Assembly: GCF_013386765.1 (NCBI RefSeq)
Contig: NZ_JACARE010000032.1
Span: 43,892 to 107,891 of the forward strand
From: Pseudomonas yamanorum
Lineage (GTDB): Bacteria > Pseudomonadota > Gammaproteobacteria > Pseudomonadales > Pseudomonadaceae
DNA: 64,000 nt
Direction of reading: 5' to 3'
Position numbers and translations under genes: made by a program. The notes under the pieces were generated by a model that worked only from the letters and a program-made list of their open reading frames with translations, was not told the origin of the DNA and ran no database searches. Positions 51,874 through 60,502 of the stretch are shown in pieces. Each line of letters starts with the position of its first letter. The stretch's first letter is position 1.

Positions 51874-53175
51874 GTGGAAGCACATTTGATGGAATGGCTG
51901 AACCTTAGCGTGCGCTGGGTTCACATGATCACCGGCGTCGCCTGGATCGGCGCTTCGTTCTACTTCGTCTGGCTGGAAAACAACCTCAATCGCGTCAACC
52001 CCAAGGACGGCCTCGCCGGGGACTTGTGGGCGATCCACGGTGGCGGTATCTACCACCTGGAAAAATACAAACTGGCCCCGCCGACCATGCCAGACAACCT
52101 GCACTGGTTCAAATGGGAAGCCTACTTCACCTGGATGTCCGGCATCGCGCTGCTGTGCGTAGTGTTCTACGCCAACCCGACCTTGTACCTGCTAGCCCCG
52201 GGCAGCAGTCTCAGCGGTCCGGAAGGTGTGTTGCTGGGCCTCGGCTCGTTGCTGGCCGGCTGGTTCATCTACTCCTTTCTGTGCGACTCGGCCCTGGGCA
52301 AGCGCCCTGCCCTGCTCGGTTTGATCCTGTTCGTGCTGTTGATTGCCGCCGCGTACGGCTTCAGCAAAGTGTTCAGCGGCCGTGGTGCGTACCTGCATGT
52401 GGGCGCCGTAATCGGCACCATCATGGTGGGCAACGTGTTCCGCATCATCATGCCGGCCCAGCGTGCGCTGGTGGCGGCGATTGCGGAGAACCGCACACCC
52501 GACCCGGCGCTGCCGGCCAAGGGTCTGCTGCGCTCACGTCACAACAACTACTTCACCTTGCCGGTGCTGTTCATCATGATCAGCAACCACTTCCCGAGCA
52601 CCTACGGCAGCCAATACAACTGGCTGATCCTGGCGGGTATCGCGGTGGCGGCGGTGTTGGTGCGTCACTATTTCAACACCCGTCATAACAGCCAGAAATA
52701 TGCCTGGACCCTGCCTGTGGGCGCGCTGGCGATGATTTGCCTGGCCTACGTGACCGGCCCAAAACCGGTGGCGACTGCACCGGATGTGGCCAAGGCGCCA
52801 GCAGCCATCGAGTACCAGCCGCTGCCGGAAACGGCGTTGGGTGGCGGGCTTAAGCCAGCTGCGCCAGCAGCACCTGCACCGGCACCCGCCGAAGCGGCAC
52901 CGGCCCAGGCGTCGATTGATTTTGACAAGGTCCACGGGGTGATTCAGGAGCGCTGCGCGGTGTGCCATTCGGCCAAGCCCACCAGCCCGCTGTTCAGTAC
53001 GGCACCGGCCGGCGTGATGTTCGATACGCCGCAGCAGATCCAGCAAATGGCGCCGCGCATCCAGGCACAGGCCGTGGCCAGCCAGATCATGCCGCTGGGC
53101 AACATCACCCAGATGACCCAGCAGGAGCGGGACTTGATTGGCACCTGGATCACTCAGGGGGCGCGTACCAACTGA
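51874..53175 (+). CDS. puuD: Urate hydroxylase PuuD with cytochrome c domain
   Basis: A 433-residue membrane enzyme that oxidises urate to 5-hydroxyisourate, with electrons passed to its own C-terminal haem domain. About eight transmembrane helices lie in residues 10-295. A Pro/Ala linker (PAAPAPAPAEAAPAQ) leads to the cytochrome c part with the haem motif CAVCH near residue 366 and a late Met (IMPLGNITQM). Unlike cofactor-free uricase it needs an electron acceptor. The start is GTG at 51874 after GAGAGGTAAAG; an ATG five codons on (51889) is possible. Confidence 0.95.
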   Translation: MEAHLMEWLNLSVRWVHMITGVAWIGASFYFVWLENNLNRVNPKDGLAGDLWAIHGGGIYHLEKYKLAPPTMPDNLHWFKWEAYFTWMSGIALLCVVFYANPTLYLLAPGSSLSGPEGVLLGLGSLLAGWFIYSFLCDSALGKRPALLGLILFVLLIAAAYGFSKVFSGRGAYLHVGAVIGTIMVGNVFRIIMPAQRALVAAIAENRTPDPALPAKGLLRSRHNNYFTLPVLFIMISNHFPSTYGSQYNWLILAGIAVAAVLVRHYFNTRHNSQKYAWTLPVGALAMICLAYVTGPKPVATAPDVAKAPAAIEYQPLPETALGGGLKPAAPAAPAPAPAEAAPAQASIDFDKVHGVIQERCAVCHSAKPTSPLFSTAPAGVMFDTPQQIQQMAPRIQAQAVASQIMPLGNITQMTQQERDLIGTWITQGARTN

Positions 53176-53195
53176 CTGATTAACGCAGGACCCAA

Positions 53196-53267
53196 TGTGG
53201 GAGCTGGCTTGCCTGCGATAGCGATGTTGAATTCACCGCCGCTATCGCAGGCAAGCCAGCTCCTACA
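53196..53267. repeat. REPIN-like pair between puuD and permease gene
   Basis: Arms TGTGGGAGCTGGCTTGCC... and ...GGCAAGCCAGCTCCTACA, 21 bases after the puuD stop. Confidence 0.88.
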
Positions 53268-53356
53268 GTTGAGAGTTGCGGTGTGCTTTGACGAATGAGT
53301 TCCACCCGGCAATTGAATGCCGAACAACACAACAATAAAAAGATTCGAGGTGTTGC

Positions 53357-54709
53357 ATGTCCCAGTTAGAAACGCAGATTCCTGCCGCGCCTCCCATGGT
53401 GCGGCTTCCCCTCTTGCAACTGATTCTGGTAGGCCTGCAACACGTCTTGCTGATGTACGGTGGCGCCGTCGCCGTGCCTTTGATCATCGGTCAGGCCGCG
53501 GGCCTGAGCCGTGAAGAAATCGCCTTCCTGATCAACGCCGACCTGCTGGTAGCGGGCATCGCAACCATGGTGCAGTCGTTCGGCATCGGCCCCGTCGGCA
53601 TCCGCATGCCGGTGATGATGGGCGCCAGTTTCGCCGCAGTCGGCAGTATGGTGGCCATGGCGGGCATGCCCGGTATCGGCCTGCAAGGGATCTTCGGCGC
53701 CACCATCGCCGCCGGCTTTTTCGGCATGCTGATCGCGCCGTTCATGTCCAAGGTCGTGCGCTTCTTTCCGCCGTTGGTGACCGGCACCGTGATCACCGCC
53801 ATCGGTCTTTCGCTGTTTCCCGTCGCGGTCAATTGGGCCGGCGGCGGTGCTGCGGCCTCCACGTTTGGCTCACCGATTTACCTGGCGATCGCCGCACTGG
53901 TGCTGGCCACCATTTTGCTGATCAACCGTTTCATGCGCGGCTTCTGGGTGAACATCTCGGTGCTGATCGGCATGGCCCTGGGCTACGGGTTGTGCGGCAT
54001 GATCGGCATGGTCGACCTCAGCGGCCTCGCGCAGGCGCCGTGGGTACAAGTGGTGACGCCGCTGCATTTCGGCATGCCCAAGTTCGAGTTGGCGCCGATT
54101 CTGTCGATGTGCCTGGTGGTGGTGATTATCTTCGTCGAGTCCACCGGGATGTTCCTCGCCCTGGGCAAGATCACCGGCCAGGACGTCACGCCGAAGATGC
54201 TGCGTCGCGGCCTGTTGTGTGATGCCGGCGCGTCGTTTTTTGCCGGGTTCTTCAACACCTTTACCCACTCCTCGTTCGCGCAGAATATCGGCCTGGTGCA
54301 GATGACCGGCGTGCGCTGCCGCTCGGTGACGATCATGGCCGGTGCGTTTCTGATTGTGCTGAGCCTGCTGCCCAAGGCCGCGTTCCTGGTGGCCTCGATT
54401 CCTCCCGCAGTACTGGGCGGCGCGGCGATTGCCATGTTCGGCATGGTGGCGGCCACCGGGATCAAGATTCTGCAGGAAGCCGACATCGCCGACCGCCGCA
54501 ACCAGTTGCTGGTGGCGGTGAGTATCGGCATGGGTTTAATCCCAGTGGTGCGTCCTGAGTTCTTCGCGCAACTGCCGCTGTGGATGAGCCCGATCACCCA
54601 CAGCGGTATCGCCATGGCCACGATCAGTGCGCTGTCGCTGAACCTGTTATTCAACATTCTGGGTGGCGCCGAACGCGCTGCCGCAAGCGAACTCGCTCAC
54701 CAACACTGA
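53357..54709 (+). CDS. NCS2 purine:cation symporter (UacT/xanthine-urate type)
   Basis: A 450-residue nucleobase transporter of the NAT branch, a second permease unlike the AzgA-like one. It has the family QH motif (GLQHVLLMYGG), VESTGMFLALGKITG, and the signature AQNIGLVQMTGVRCR (QN-x-G-x4-T). Placed directly after puuD, it most probably imports urate and/or xanthine. The ATG follows GAGGTGTTGC. Confidence 0.93.
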   Translation: MSQLETQIPAAPPMVRLPLLQLILVGLQHVLLMYGGAVAVPLIIGQAAGLSREEIAFLINADLLVAGIATMVQSFGIGPVGIRMPVMMGASFAAVGSMVAMAGMPGIGLQGIFGATIAAGFFGMLIAPFMSKVVRFFPPLVTGTVITAIGLSLFPVAVNWAGGGAAASTFGSPIYLAIAALVLATILLINRFMRGFWVNISVLIGMALGYGLCGMIGMVDLSGLAQAPWVQVVTPLHFGMPKFELAPILSMCLVVVIIFVESTGMFLALGKITGQDVTPKMLRRGLLCDAGASFFAGFFNTFTHSSFAQNIGLVQMTGVRCRSVTIMAGAFLIVLSLLPKAAFLVASIPPAVLGGAAIAMFGMVAATGIKILQEADIADRRNQLLVAVSIGMGLIPVVRPEFFAQLPLWMSPITHSGIAMATISALSLNLLFNILGGAERAAASELAHQH

Positions 54710-55144
54710 TTCCTGCGTCACAACAAAAACAATAACGATCAGGGAACACACCATGCACGCCATTCACCCGGGGCCGGCCACGCGCCGTGCCCCATTCTCG
54801 CCCCGCGCGCTCTGTAACGGCGCACTTGAGCACAGGCCTGGGAGTCAGTATTCTCGGCGCCCGCTCAAATCGACTCAAAAAAAAACAGCAAATGTAAAAG
54901 CTGACTGCAAGGCCAACTTATCCCGGCCCCAAGTCCGCAGCCAATGTGTGCAAAAACTCTCCGAATTCGACTGTGTTCATCACAGCCGACGGGGATTTTT
55001 TGGCTTTTTAAACACCTTGGCGCAGCTCTTGCTAAAAGCATTAAAGCTGACCGAACAGACGATTTTTGCGGCAAGCCAAAAGACGCCACACCAGAGCGTC
55101 CGCTTAGAAAAAAAACCAGAAACCTTTACCTCGGGAGCAACCGA
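54710..55144. other. Long leader region before the porin gene
   Basis: A 435-base stretch with no credible gene, though a 161-codon open frame begins at 54663. It holds a sigma-54-like promoter about 125 bases before the porin ATG. The first 300 bases are GC-rich at the left and A-rich around 54880-54900, with no obvious riboswitch or terminator. Confidence 0.55.
55018..55033 (+). promoter_or_regulatory. Sigma-54 (RpoN) promoter before the porin gene
   Basis: TGGCGC-N5-TTGCT fits the -24/-12 consensus, with GG and GC 12 bases apart. The start point would be near 55044, leaving a 100-base leader. RpoN control suits a nutrient-scavenging outer-membrane channel for nitrogen sources. Confidence 0.6.
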
Positions 55145-55930
55145 ATGAAACGTACTGTGAACAGCCTGATGCTGGCAGGATCCCTGCTGGCCGGGGGCCA
55201 GGCCATGGCGGGTGATCTGCTGCAGTGGCAGAACAACAGCCTGACTTATCTGTGGGGCAAGAACTTCACTGTTAACCCGCAGATCCAGCAAACCGTGACC
55301 TTCGAACACGCTGACGCGTGGAAGTACGGTGACAACTTCTTCTTTCTCGACCGCATCTTTTACAACGGCAAGGAAGACGGCAACGTAGGCCCAAGTACTT
55401 ACTACGGTGAGTTCAGCCCGCGCTTGTCGTTCGGCAAGATTTTCGACAAGGACTTGTCGTTCGGTCCGATCAAGGACGTGTTGCTGGCGTTCACTTACGA
55501 GTTCGGTGAAGGCGATAACGAATCGTACTTGCTGGGCCCGGGCTTCGACTTGGCAATCCCTGGTTTCGACTACTTCCAGCTGAACTTCTACCAGCGCCAG
55601 ACCGAAGGCAATCGCCCGGGTGACGGCGTGTGGCAGATCACTCCGGTGTGGTCGTACACAATCCCGGTGGGCAACTCCAATGTGTTGATCGACGGCTTTA
55701 TGGACTGGGTGGTGGACAACGACAAGAACGCCCGTGGCACTTACCACGCCAACCTGCACTTCAACCCACAGATCAAATATGACCTGGGCAAGGCGCTGCA
55801 TTGGGGCGAGAAGCAGTTGTATGTCGGTATCGAGTACGACTACTGGAAGAACAAGTACGGCATCCAGGACAGCGGCGCGTTCGAGACCAATCAGGACACG
55901 GCGAGCCTGTTGGTGAAGTACCACTTCTAA
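55145..55930 (+). CDS. Outer-membrane channel of the OmpK/Tsx nucleoside-specific family
   Basis: A 261-residue beta-barrel protein with a clear signal peptide (MKRTVNSLMLAGSLLAGGQAMA, cleaved before GD). The mature part is made of aromatic-alternating strands ending in a C-terminal phenylalanine (LLVKYHF), the mark of barrel assembly. WQNNSLTYLWGKNF at the start is typical of the Tsx/OmpK group, which passes nucleosides. At the end of the purine cluster it probably takes up purines or nucleosides across the outer membrane. Ribosome site CGGGAG. Confidence 0.92.
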   Translation: MKRTVNSLMLAGSLLAGGQAMAGDLLQWQNNSLTYLWGKNFTVNPQIQQTVTFEHADAWKYGDNFFFLDRIFYNGKEDGNVGPSTYYGEFSPRLSFGKIFDKDLSFGPIKDVLLAFTYEFGEGDNESYLLGPGFDLAIPGFDYFQLNFYQRQTEGNRPGDGVWQITPVWSYTIPVGNSNVLIDGFMDWVVDNDKNARGTYHANLHFNPQIKYDLGKALHWGEKQLYVGIEYDYWKNKYGIQDSGAFETNQDTASLLVKYHF

Positions 55931-55961
55931 CCACACCGCATATCCCCTGTGGAATCGGGCT

Positions 55962-56052
55962 TGTGTGGGAGCCGGGCTTGCCCGCGATAGCATCACCTCG
56001 GTATGTCGGTTACACCGAGGTGATGCTATCGCAGGCAAGCCAGCTCCCACAC
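55962..56052. repeat. REPIN-like pair with a long stem
   Basis: Arms from TGTGTGGGAGCCGGGC... to ...GCCAGCTCCCACACA, extended inward through the complementary CATCACCTCGGT/ACCGAGGTGATG, give a stem of about 40 bases. Confidence 0.9.
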
Positions 56053-56065
56053 AAGCCCCCCATAT

Positions 56066-57217
56066 TCAGTTCGGTGTCAGGCCCAGAAACCGCTTCAGCT
56101 CTTCGCGCTTGGCCAGCGCATCCCGCCGTCCCAGTTCGATCAACTCGCTGCAATACCCCGCCTCGAACAGCAAATAGCTGAGCACACCCGCGCCACTGGT
56201 TTTGGTCGCCCCCGGCCCGCGCAGGAACAGGCGCAATGCCGCCGGCAATTCCTGACGATGACGCGCCGCGATTTCGTCGATCGGCTGGCTCGGTGCAATC
56301 ACCAATACCTCCACCGGCGCCAAACCTTGTATCGCCGCATCGGCAGGTAGTACATGACTGAACTGGTTCAGGCGTTCGAGCAATTCAATGTCGCTTTCCA
56401 GGCTGTCGATGAACGTGCTGTTGAGCATGTGCCCACCGATCTGCGCCAACGTCGGCTCCTGGCCGGTGAAGGTGCGTGCCGGGTTCGAAGGGTCGTTGCC
56501 GCGCGGGTTGCCACTCACGCCCACTACCAGCACACGGCTGGCTCCCAGGTGCAGCGCTGGGCTGATCGGCGCCGACTGCCGCACGGCACCGTCACCAAAA
56601 TATTCCTGATCGAGTTTCACCGGCGCAAACAGCAACGGAATCGCCGAACTGGCCAGCAGGTGCTCAACGGTCAATTGGGTGGGAATGCCTATACGCCGAT
56701 GCCGCAGCCATGCATCGATGGTGCCGCCGCCCTGATAGAAGGTCACGGCTTGCCCGGACTCGTACCCGAAGGCCGTCACAGCCACCGCATGCAGGTGCTT
56801 TTCGCGGATCGACTGTTCGATGCCTTCCAGATGCAGCTTGTCCCGCAACAAGTCCCGCAGCGGCGAACTGTTGAGCAGCGCCACCGGCACCTGTGCGCCG
56901 AGCCCCAGCAGGCTGTGGATAAGAAACCGGCTCGCCTGGCTGATCACCCCGGGCCAGTCGCTGCGCAGCACCAGGTGGCTGCGAAAGCCTTGCCAGAAGG
57001 CGGTCAGGCGCTGGATGGCGGCGGTAAAATCCATCGCGCCGCTGGCCAGGCTCACCGCATTGATCGCCCCGGCCGAGGTGCCGACAATCACCGGAAACGG
57101 GTTGGCTGCCCCCGGCGGCAACAACTCGGCAATCGCCGCCAATACCCCCACCTGATAGGCGGCCCGCGCCCCGCCTCCGGAAAGAATCAAGCCTGTGACC
57201 GGTTCAGCTGGGCGCAT
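56066..57217 (-). CDS. Patatin-like phospholipase family protein
   Basis: A 383-residue patatin-fold acyl hydrolase. The N-terminal GLILSGGGARAAYQVGVL is the oxyanion hole, GTSAGAIN holds the catalytic Ser, and DQEYFGDGAVRQ carries the Asp of the Ser-Asp dyad. No signal peptide is seen, so it is probably cytoplasmic or membrane-associated. It starts 32 bases after the lpxL stop on the same strand and may share its transcript. Confidence 0.93.
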   Translation of the reverse strand: MRPAEPVTGLILSGGGARAAYQVGVLAAIAELLPPGAANPFPVIVGTSAGAINAVSLASGAMDFTAAIQRLTAFWQGFRSHLVLRSDWPGVISQASRFLIHSLLGLGAQVPVALLNSSPLRDLLRDKLHLEGIEQSIREKHLHAVAVTAFGYESGQAVTFYQGGGTIDAWLRHRRIGIPTQLTVEHLLASSAIPLLFAPVKLDQEYFGDGAVRQSAPISPALHLGASRVLVVGVSGNPRGNDPSNPARTFTGQEPTLAQIGGHMLNSTFIDSLESDIELLERLNQFSHVLPADAAIQGLAPVEVLVIAPSQPIDEIAARHRQELPAALRLFLRGPGATKTSGAGVLSYLLFEAGYCSELIELGRRDALAKREELKRFLGLTPN

Positions 57218-57249
57218 TGCATCACTCCATGTTGCTTGGGGACTTCAGA

Positions 57250-58185
57250 TCAACGACGGCGTTTTTCATACAGCTTAGGCTCACCCGGTGGCCGGCTCTT
57301 GAAGCGGCGGTGGGTCCACAGGTATTGCTCGGGGCATGCGCGCACAGAGGCTTCGACCCACTGGTTGATGCGCAGGCAATCGATCTCGTCGGTTTCACCG
57401 GGGAAGTCGGTGAGCGGAGGATGAACCACCAGGCGATAACCGCTGCCGTCAGCCAGGCGTTCCTGGGTGAACGGCACCACCAACGCCTTGCCCAGGCGCG
57501 CAAATTTGCTGGTGGCGGTCACGGTGGCCGCCTGAATGCCGAACAACGGCACGAAGATACTTTGCTTGGCGCCGTAGTCCTGGTCCGGTGCGTACCAGAT
57601 CGCACGGCCGGCCCGCAGCAGCTTGAGCATGCCGCGCACGTCTTCGCGCTCTACGGCCAGGGAGTCGAGGTTGTGCCGCTCGCGGCCACGGCGCTGGACG
57701 AAATCGAACAGCGGGTTACCGTGCTCGCGGTACATGCCGTCGATGGTGTGCTTCTGCCCCAGCAACGCGGCGCCGATTTCCAGGGTGGTGAAATGCAGGG
57801 CCATGAGGATCACGCCCTTGCCTTCCAGTTGCGCCTGCTTGAGGTGCTCCAGCCCTTCGACATGGGCCAGGCGCGCCAGGCGCGGCTTGGACCACCACCA
57901 GCTCATGGCCATCTCGAAGAAGGCGATGCCGGTGGAGGCAAAGTTTTCCTTGAGCAAATGTTTACGCTCTTTGGCGGACTTTTCCGGGAAACACAGTTCC
58001 AGGTTTCGCGCGGCGATGCGTCGACGTTCACCGGCCACCCGGTACATTCCCGCCCCCAGGGCACGGCCAATCCCCAGTAAAGCCCGGTACGGCAACTGCA
58101 CAATCAGCCACAGCAAACCGAGTCCCAGCCATAACAGCCAAAAACGCGGGTGAAAAAATTCAGCTCGAAAACGCGGGCGATCCAT
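57250..58185 (-). CDS. lpxL: Lipid A biosynthesis lauroyl acyltransferase
   Basis: A 311-residue inner-membrane acyltransferase of the LpxL/LpxM family that adds secondary acyl chains to lipid A. One N-terminal anchor helix (FWLLWLGLGLLWLIVQLPY) precedes the catalytic H-x4-E motif LMALHFTTLEIGA, then MYREHGNPLFDF and WYAPDQDYGAKQSIFVPLFG. The ATG at 58185 follows GGAATCATTA; a TTG upstream was rejected. Acyl specificity cannot be assigned. It is divergent from minC. Confidence 0.93.
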   Translation of the reverse strand: MDRPRFRAEFFHPRFWLLWLGLGLLWLIVQLPYRALLGIGRALGAGMYRVAGERRRIAARNLELCFPEKSAKERKHLLKENFASTGIAFFEMAMSWWWSKPRLARLAHVEGLEHLKQAQLEGKGVILMALHFTTLEIGAALLGQKHTIDGMYREHGNPLFDFVQRRGRERHNLDSLAVEREDVRGMLKLLRAGRAIWYAPDQDYGAKQSIFVPLFGIQAATVTATSKFARLGKALVVPFTQERLADGSGYRLVVHPPLTDFPGETDEIDCLRINQWVEASVRACPEQYLWTHRRFKSRPPGEPKLYEKRRR

Positions 58186-58303
58186 TAATGATTCCGGCAA
58201 AGACAACGGCCGCGCATTCTACAACGGTTCGACCCGGCTTGCGGCTAGCGGATGTTCTCGTTATAAGTCTCGACACTTTTCGTGACAAGCCGCTTTGCCG
58301 ACC

Positions 58304-59041
58304 ATGAGCCAAACCGAACCGCTAGACCAAGATCCCGTGTTCCAGTTGAAAGGCAGCATGCTCGCCATTACCGTGCTGGAACTGGCCCGCAATGACCTTG
58401 ACGCCCTGGACCGCCAGCTCGCCGCCAAGGTCGCCCTCGCGCCGAACTTCTTCAACAACGCGCCGCTGGTGCTGGCCCTGGACAAACTCCCGGCCGGCCA
58501 GGGCGCTGTCGACCTGCCCGGGTTAATGCGTGTGTGCCGCCAGCATGGCCTGCGCACCCTGGCGATTCGTGCCAGTCGTATCGAAGACATTGCCGCGGCA
58601 ATTGCCATTGAACTGCCAGTACTGCCGCCGTCCGGTGCTCGGGAGCGTCCGCTGGACCCGTTGGTCGGCGAAGAGAAGAAAAAACCGGAAAAACCGCCGG
58701 AGCCGACGATCAAGCCTACAAAGATCATCACCTCTCCCGTGCGGGGCGGGCAGCAGATTTACGCCCAGGGTGGCGACCTTGTGGTCATCGCCCCGGTCAG
58801 TCCGGGGGCGGAACTTCTCGCCGATGGAAACATCCATGTATACGGTCCCATGCGGGGTCGTGCACTGGCCGGCATAAAAGGTGACACAAAGGCCCGTATT
58901 TTTTGCCAGCAGTTGACCGCTGAGCTAGTGTCCATCGCAGGCCAGTACAAGGTTTCGGAAGATTTGCGCCGCGATCCGCTGTGGGGGGCCGGGGTACAAG
59001 TCAGCCTGTCGGGCGATGTGTTGAACATCGTTCGTCTTTAA
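58304..59041 (+). CDS. minC: Septum site-determining protein MinC
   Basis: A 245-residue FtsZ inhibitor. The N-terminal FtsZ-binding domain (FQLKGSMLAITVLELARNDL) is joined by a proline-rich linker (KKKPEKPPEPTIKP) to the C-terminal MinD-binding beta-helix (GGDLVVIAPVSPGAELLADGNIHVYGPMRGRALAG). The start is the ATG at 58304; a TTG nine bases earlier is less likely. About 200 bases separate it from minD, with an unusual inverted repeat. Confidence 0.97.
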   Translation: MSQTEPLDQDPVFQLKGSMLAITVLELARNDLDALDRQLAAKVALAPNFFNNAPLVLALDKLPAGQGAVDLPGLMRVCRQHGLRTLAIRASRIEDIAAAIAIELPVLPPSGARERPLDPLVGEEKKKPEKPPEPTIKPTKIITSPVRGGQQIYAQGGDLVVIAPVSPGAELLADGNIHVYGPMRGRALAGIKGDTKARIFCQQLTAELVSIAGQYKVSEDLRRDPLWGAGVQVSLSGDVLNIVRL

Positions 59042-59102
59042 CGGATACTGCCGCATTTTCCAAGCATCTCTGGACTCTGATAGCACAGCGAAAACGGCAA
59101 AA

Positions 59103-59163
59103 CTTGTGTAGGAATAATTTAAAGGCGGGGTTTGCCTAGGCAAGCCGTGCTTTCTCCTACAAG
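59103..59163. other. Nested inverted repeat in the minC-minD gap
   Basis: CTTGTGTAGGA and TCCTACAAG form an outer pair, and GGTTTGCCTAGGCAAGCC a near-palindromic inner hairpin. It could be a decayed REP or a leader structure that sets MinD and MinE levels apart from MinC. Confidence 0.45.
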
Positions 59164-59240
59164 AGCTGCCCGCCTGCCGCGAGTTTCAAGAGATGTTTTT
59201 CAGGGGCTAAAAAGTCCTTTTTCCTTAGGGGTGAAACACC

Positions 59241-60053
59241 TTGGCCAAGATTCTCGTGGTTACATCCGGCAAGGGTGGTGTGGGTAAGACCACCACCAGC
59301 GCCGCTATCGGTACCGGCCTCGCTCTGCGCGGCCACAAGACAGTCATCGTCGACTTCGACGTCGGTTTGCGTAACCTCGACCTGATCATGGGCTGCGAAC
59401 GCCGCGTGGTGTACGACTTCGTCAACGTGGTCAACGGCGAAGCCAACCTGCAACAGGCCCTGATCAAGGACAAGCGCCTTGAGAACCTGTACGTACTGGC
59501 CGCCAGCCAGACCCGCGACAAAGAAGCGCTGACCAAGGAAGGCGTGGGCAAGGTCCTCGCCGAGCTGAAAGAAACCTTCGAATACGTGGTGTGCGATTCC
59601 CCGGCGGGTATCGAGACCGGTGCTCACCTGGCGATGTACTTCGCCGACGAAGCCATCGTCGTGACCAACCCTGAAGTGTCTTCGGTACGTGACTCGGACC
59701 GCATGCTCGGCCTGCTGGCCAGCAAGTCCCAGCGCGCCGAAAAAGGCGAAGAGCCGATCAAGGAACACCTGCTGCTGACCCGCTACAACCCTGAGCGCGT
59801 GAGCAAGGGCGAGATGCTTGGCGTTGAAGACGTCAAGGACATCCTGGCCGTGACCCTGCTGGGCGTGATCCCGGAATCCCAGGCCGTGCTCAAGGCGTCC
59901 AACCAGGGCGTGCCGGTGATTCTCGACGACCAGAGCGACGCCGGCCAGGCGTACAGCGATGCAGTTGATCGCTTGCTGGGCAAAACCGTGGAACATCGCT
60001 TCCTCGATGTAGCGAAGAAGGGATTCTTCGAGCGTATCTTTGGAGGCAACTAA
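59241..60053 (+). CDS. minD: Septum site-determining ATPase MinD
   Basis: A 270-residue membrane-associated ATPase that recruits MinC and oscillates with MinE. The deviant Walker A motif SGKGGVGKTTTSA lies at residues 9-21. The C-terminal amphipathic helix (DVAKKGFFERIFGGN) is the membrane-targeting sequence. The start codon is TTG at 59241, giving MAKILVV, as in other pseudomonads. minE follows after 3 bases. Confidence 0.98.
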   Translation: MAKILVVTSGKGGVGKTTTSAAIGTGLALRGHKTVIVDFDVGLRNLDLIMGCERRVVYDFVNVVNGEANLQQALIKDKRLENLYVLAASQTRDKEALTKEGVGKVLAELKETFEYVVCDSPAGIETGAHLAMYFADEAIVVTNPEVSSVRDSDRMLGLLASKSQRAEKGEEPIKEHLLLTRYNPERVSKGEMLGVEDVKDILAVTLLGVIPESQAVLKASNQGVPVILDDQSDAGQAYSDAVDRLLGKTVEHRFLDVAKKGFFERIFGGN

Positions 60054-60056
60054 ACA

Positions 60057-60311
60057 ATGAAATTTCTCGACTTCTTTCGCGCCAACAAAAAGCCAAGTAC
60101 CGCGTCGGTAGCGAAAGAGCGTCTACAGATCATCGTGGCGCACGAACGCGGCCAACGCAGCACCCCGGATTACCTGCCAGCCTTGCAGAAGGAGTTGGTC
60201 GAGGTGATCCGCAAGTACGTCAATATCGGCAACGATGACGTGCATGTCGCCCTGGAAAATGACGGCAGCTGCTCGATTCTGGAACTCAATATCACCCTGC
60301 CTGATCGTTGA
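60057..60311 (+). CDS. minE: Cell division topological specificity factor MinE
   Basis: An 84-residue partner of MinD. The N-terminal MKFLDFFRANKKP is the membrane and MinD-contact helix and the rest is the dimerisation domain. It completes the minCDE set. Confidence 0.97.
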   Translation: MKFLDFFRANKKPSTASVAKERLQIIVAHERGQRSTPDYLPALQKELVEVIRKYVNIGNDDVHVALENDGSCSILELNITLPDR

Positions 60312-60351
60312 TCGAAAAGGCGGTCGCCACGGCGGCTCGGTTACTGGACTT

Positions 60352-60453
60352 CTGTAGGAGCGAGCTTGCTCGCGATGGACGTTAACGATAACGCGCTCAT
60401 CCTGAATGAACGTGTTGTTCTTAAGTTTTTCGCGAGCAAGCTCGCTCCTACAG
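60352..60453. repeat. REPIN-like inverted pair after minE
   Basis: Arms CTGTAGGAGCGAGCTTGCTC and GAGCAAGCTCGCTCCTACAG flank about 53 bases. Confidence 0.88.
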
Positions 60454-60502
60454 AAACTTCGGCAACCCAGCCGCCGTTGGCGTTTGTTACGAGGCTGTTT
60501 TA

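Noticed and set aside
54663..55148. A 161-codon frame in the gap before the porin gene, with a possible ATG at 54752
   Set aside because: It overlaps the end of the permease gene and the sigma-54-like promoter. Its composition is unlike coding DNA and no family is recognised.
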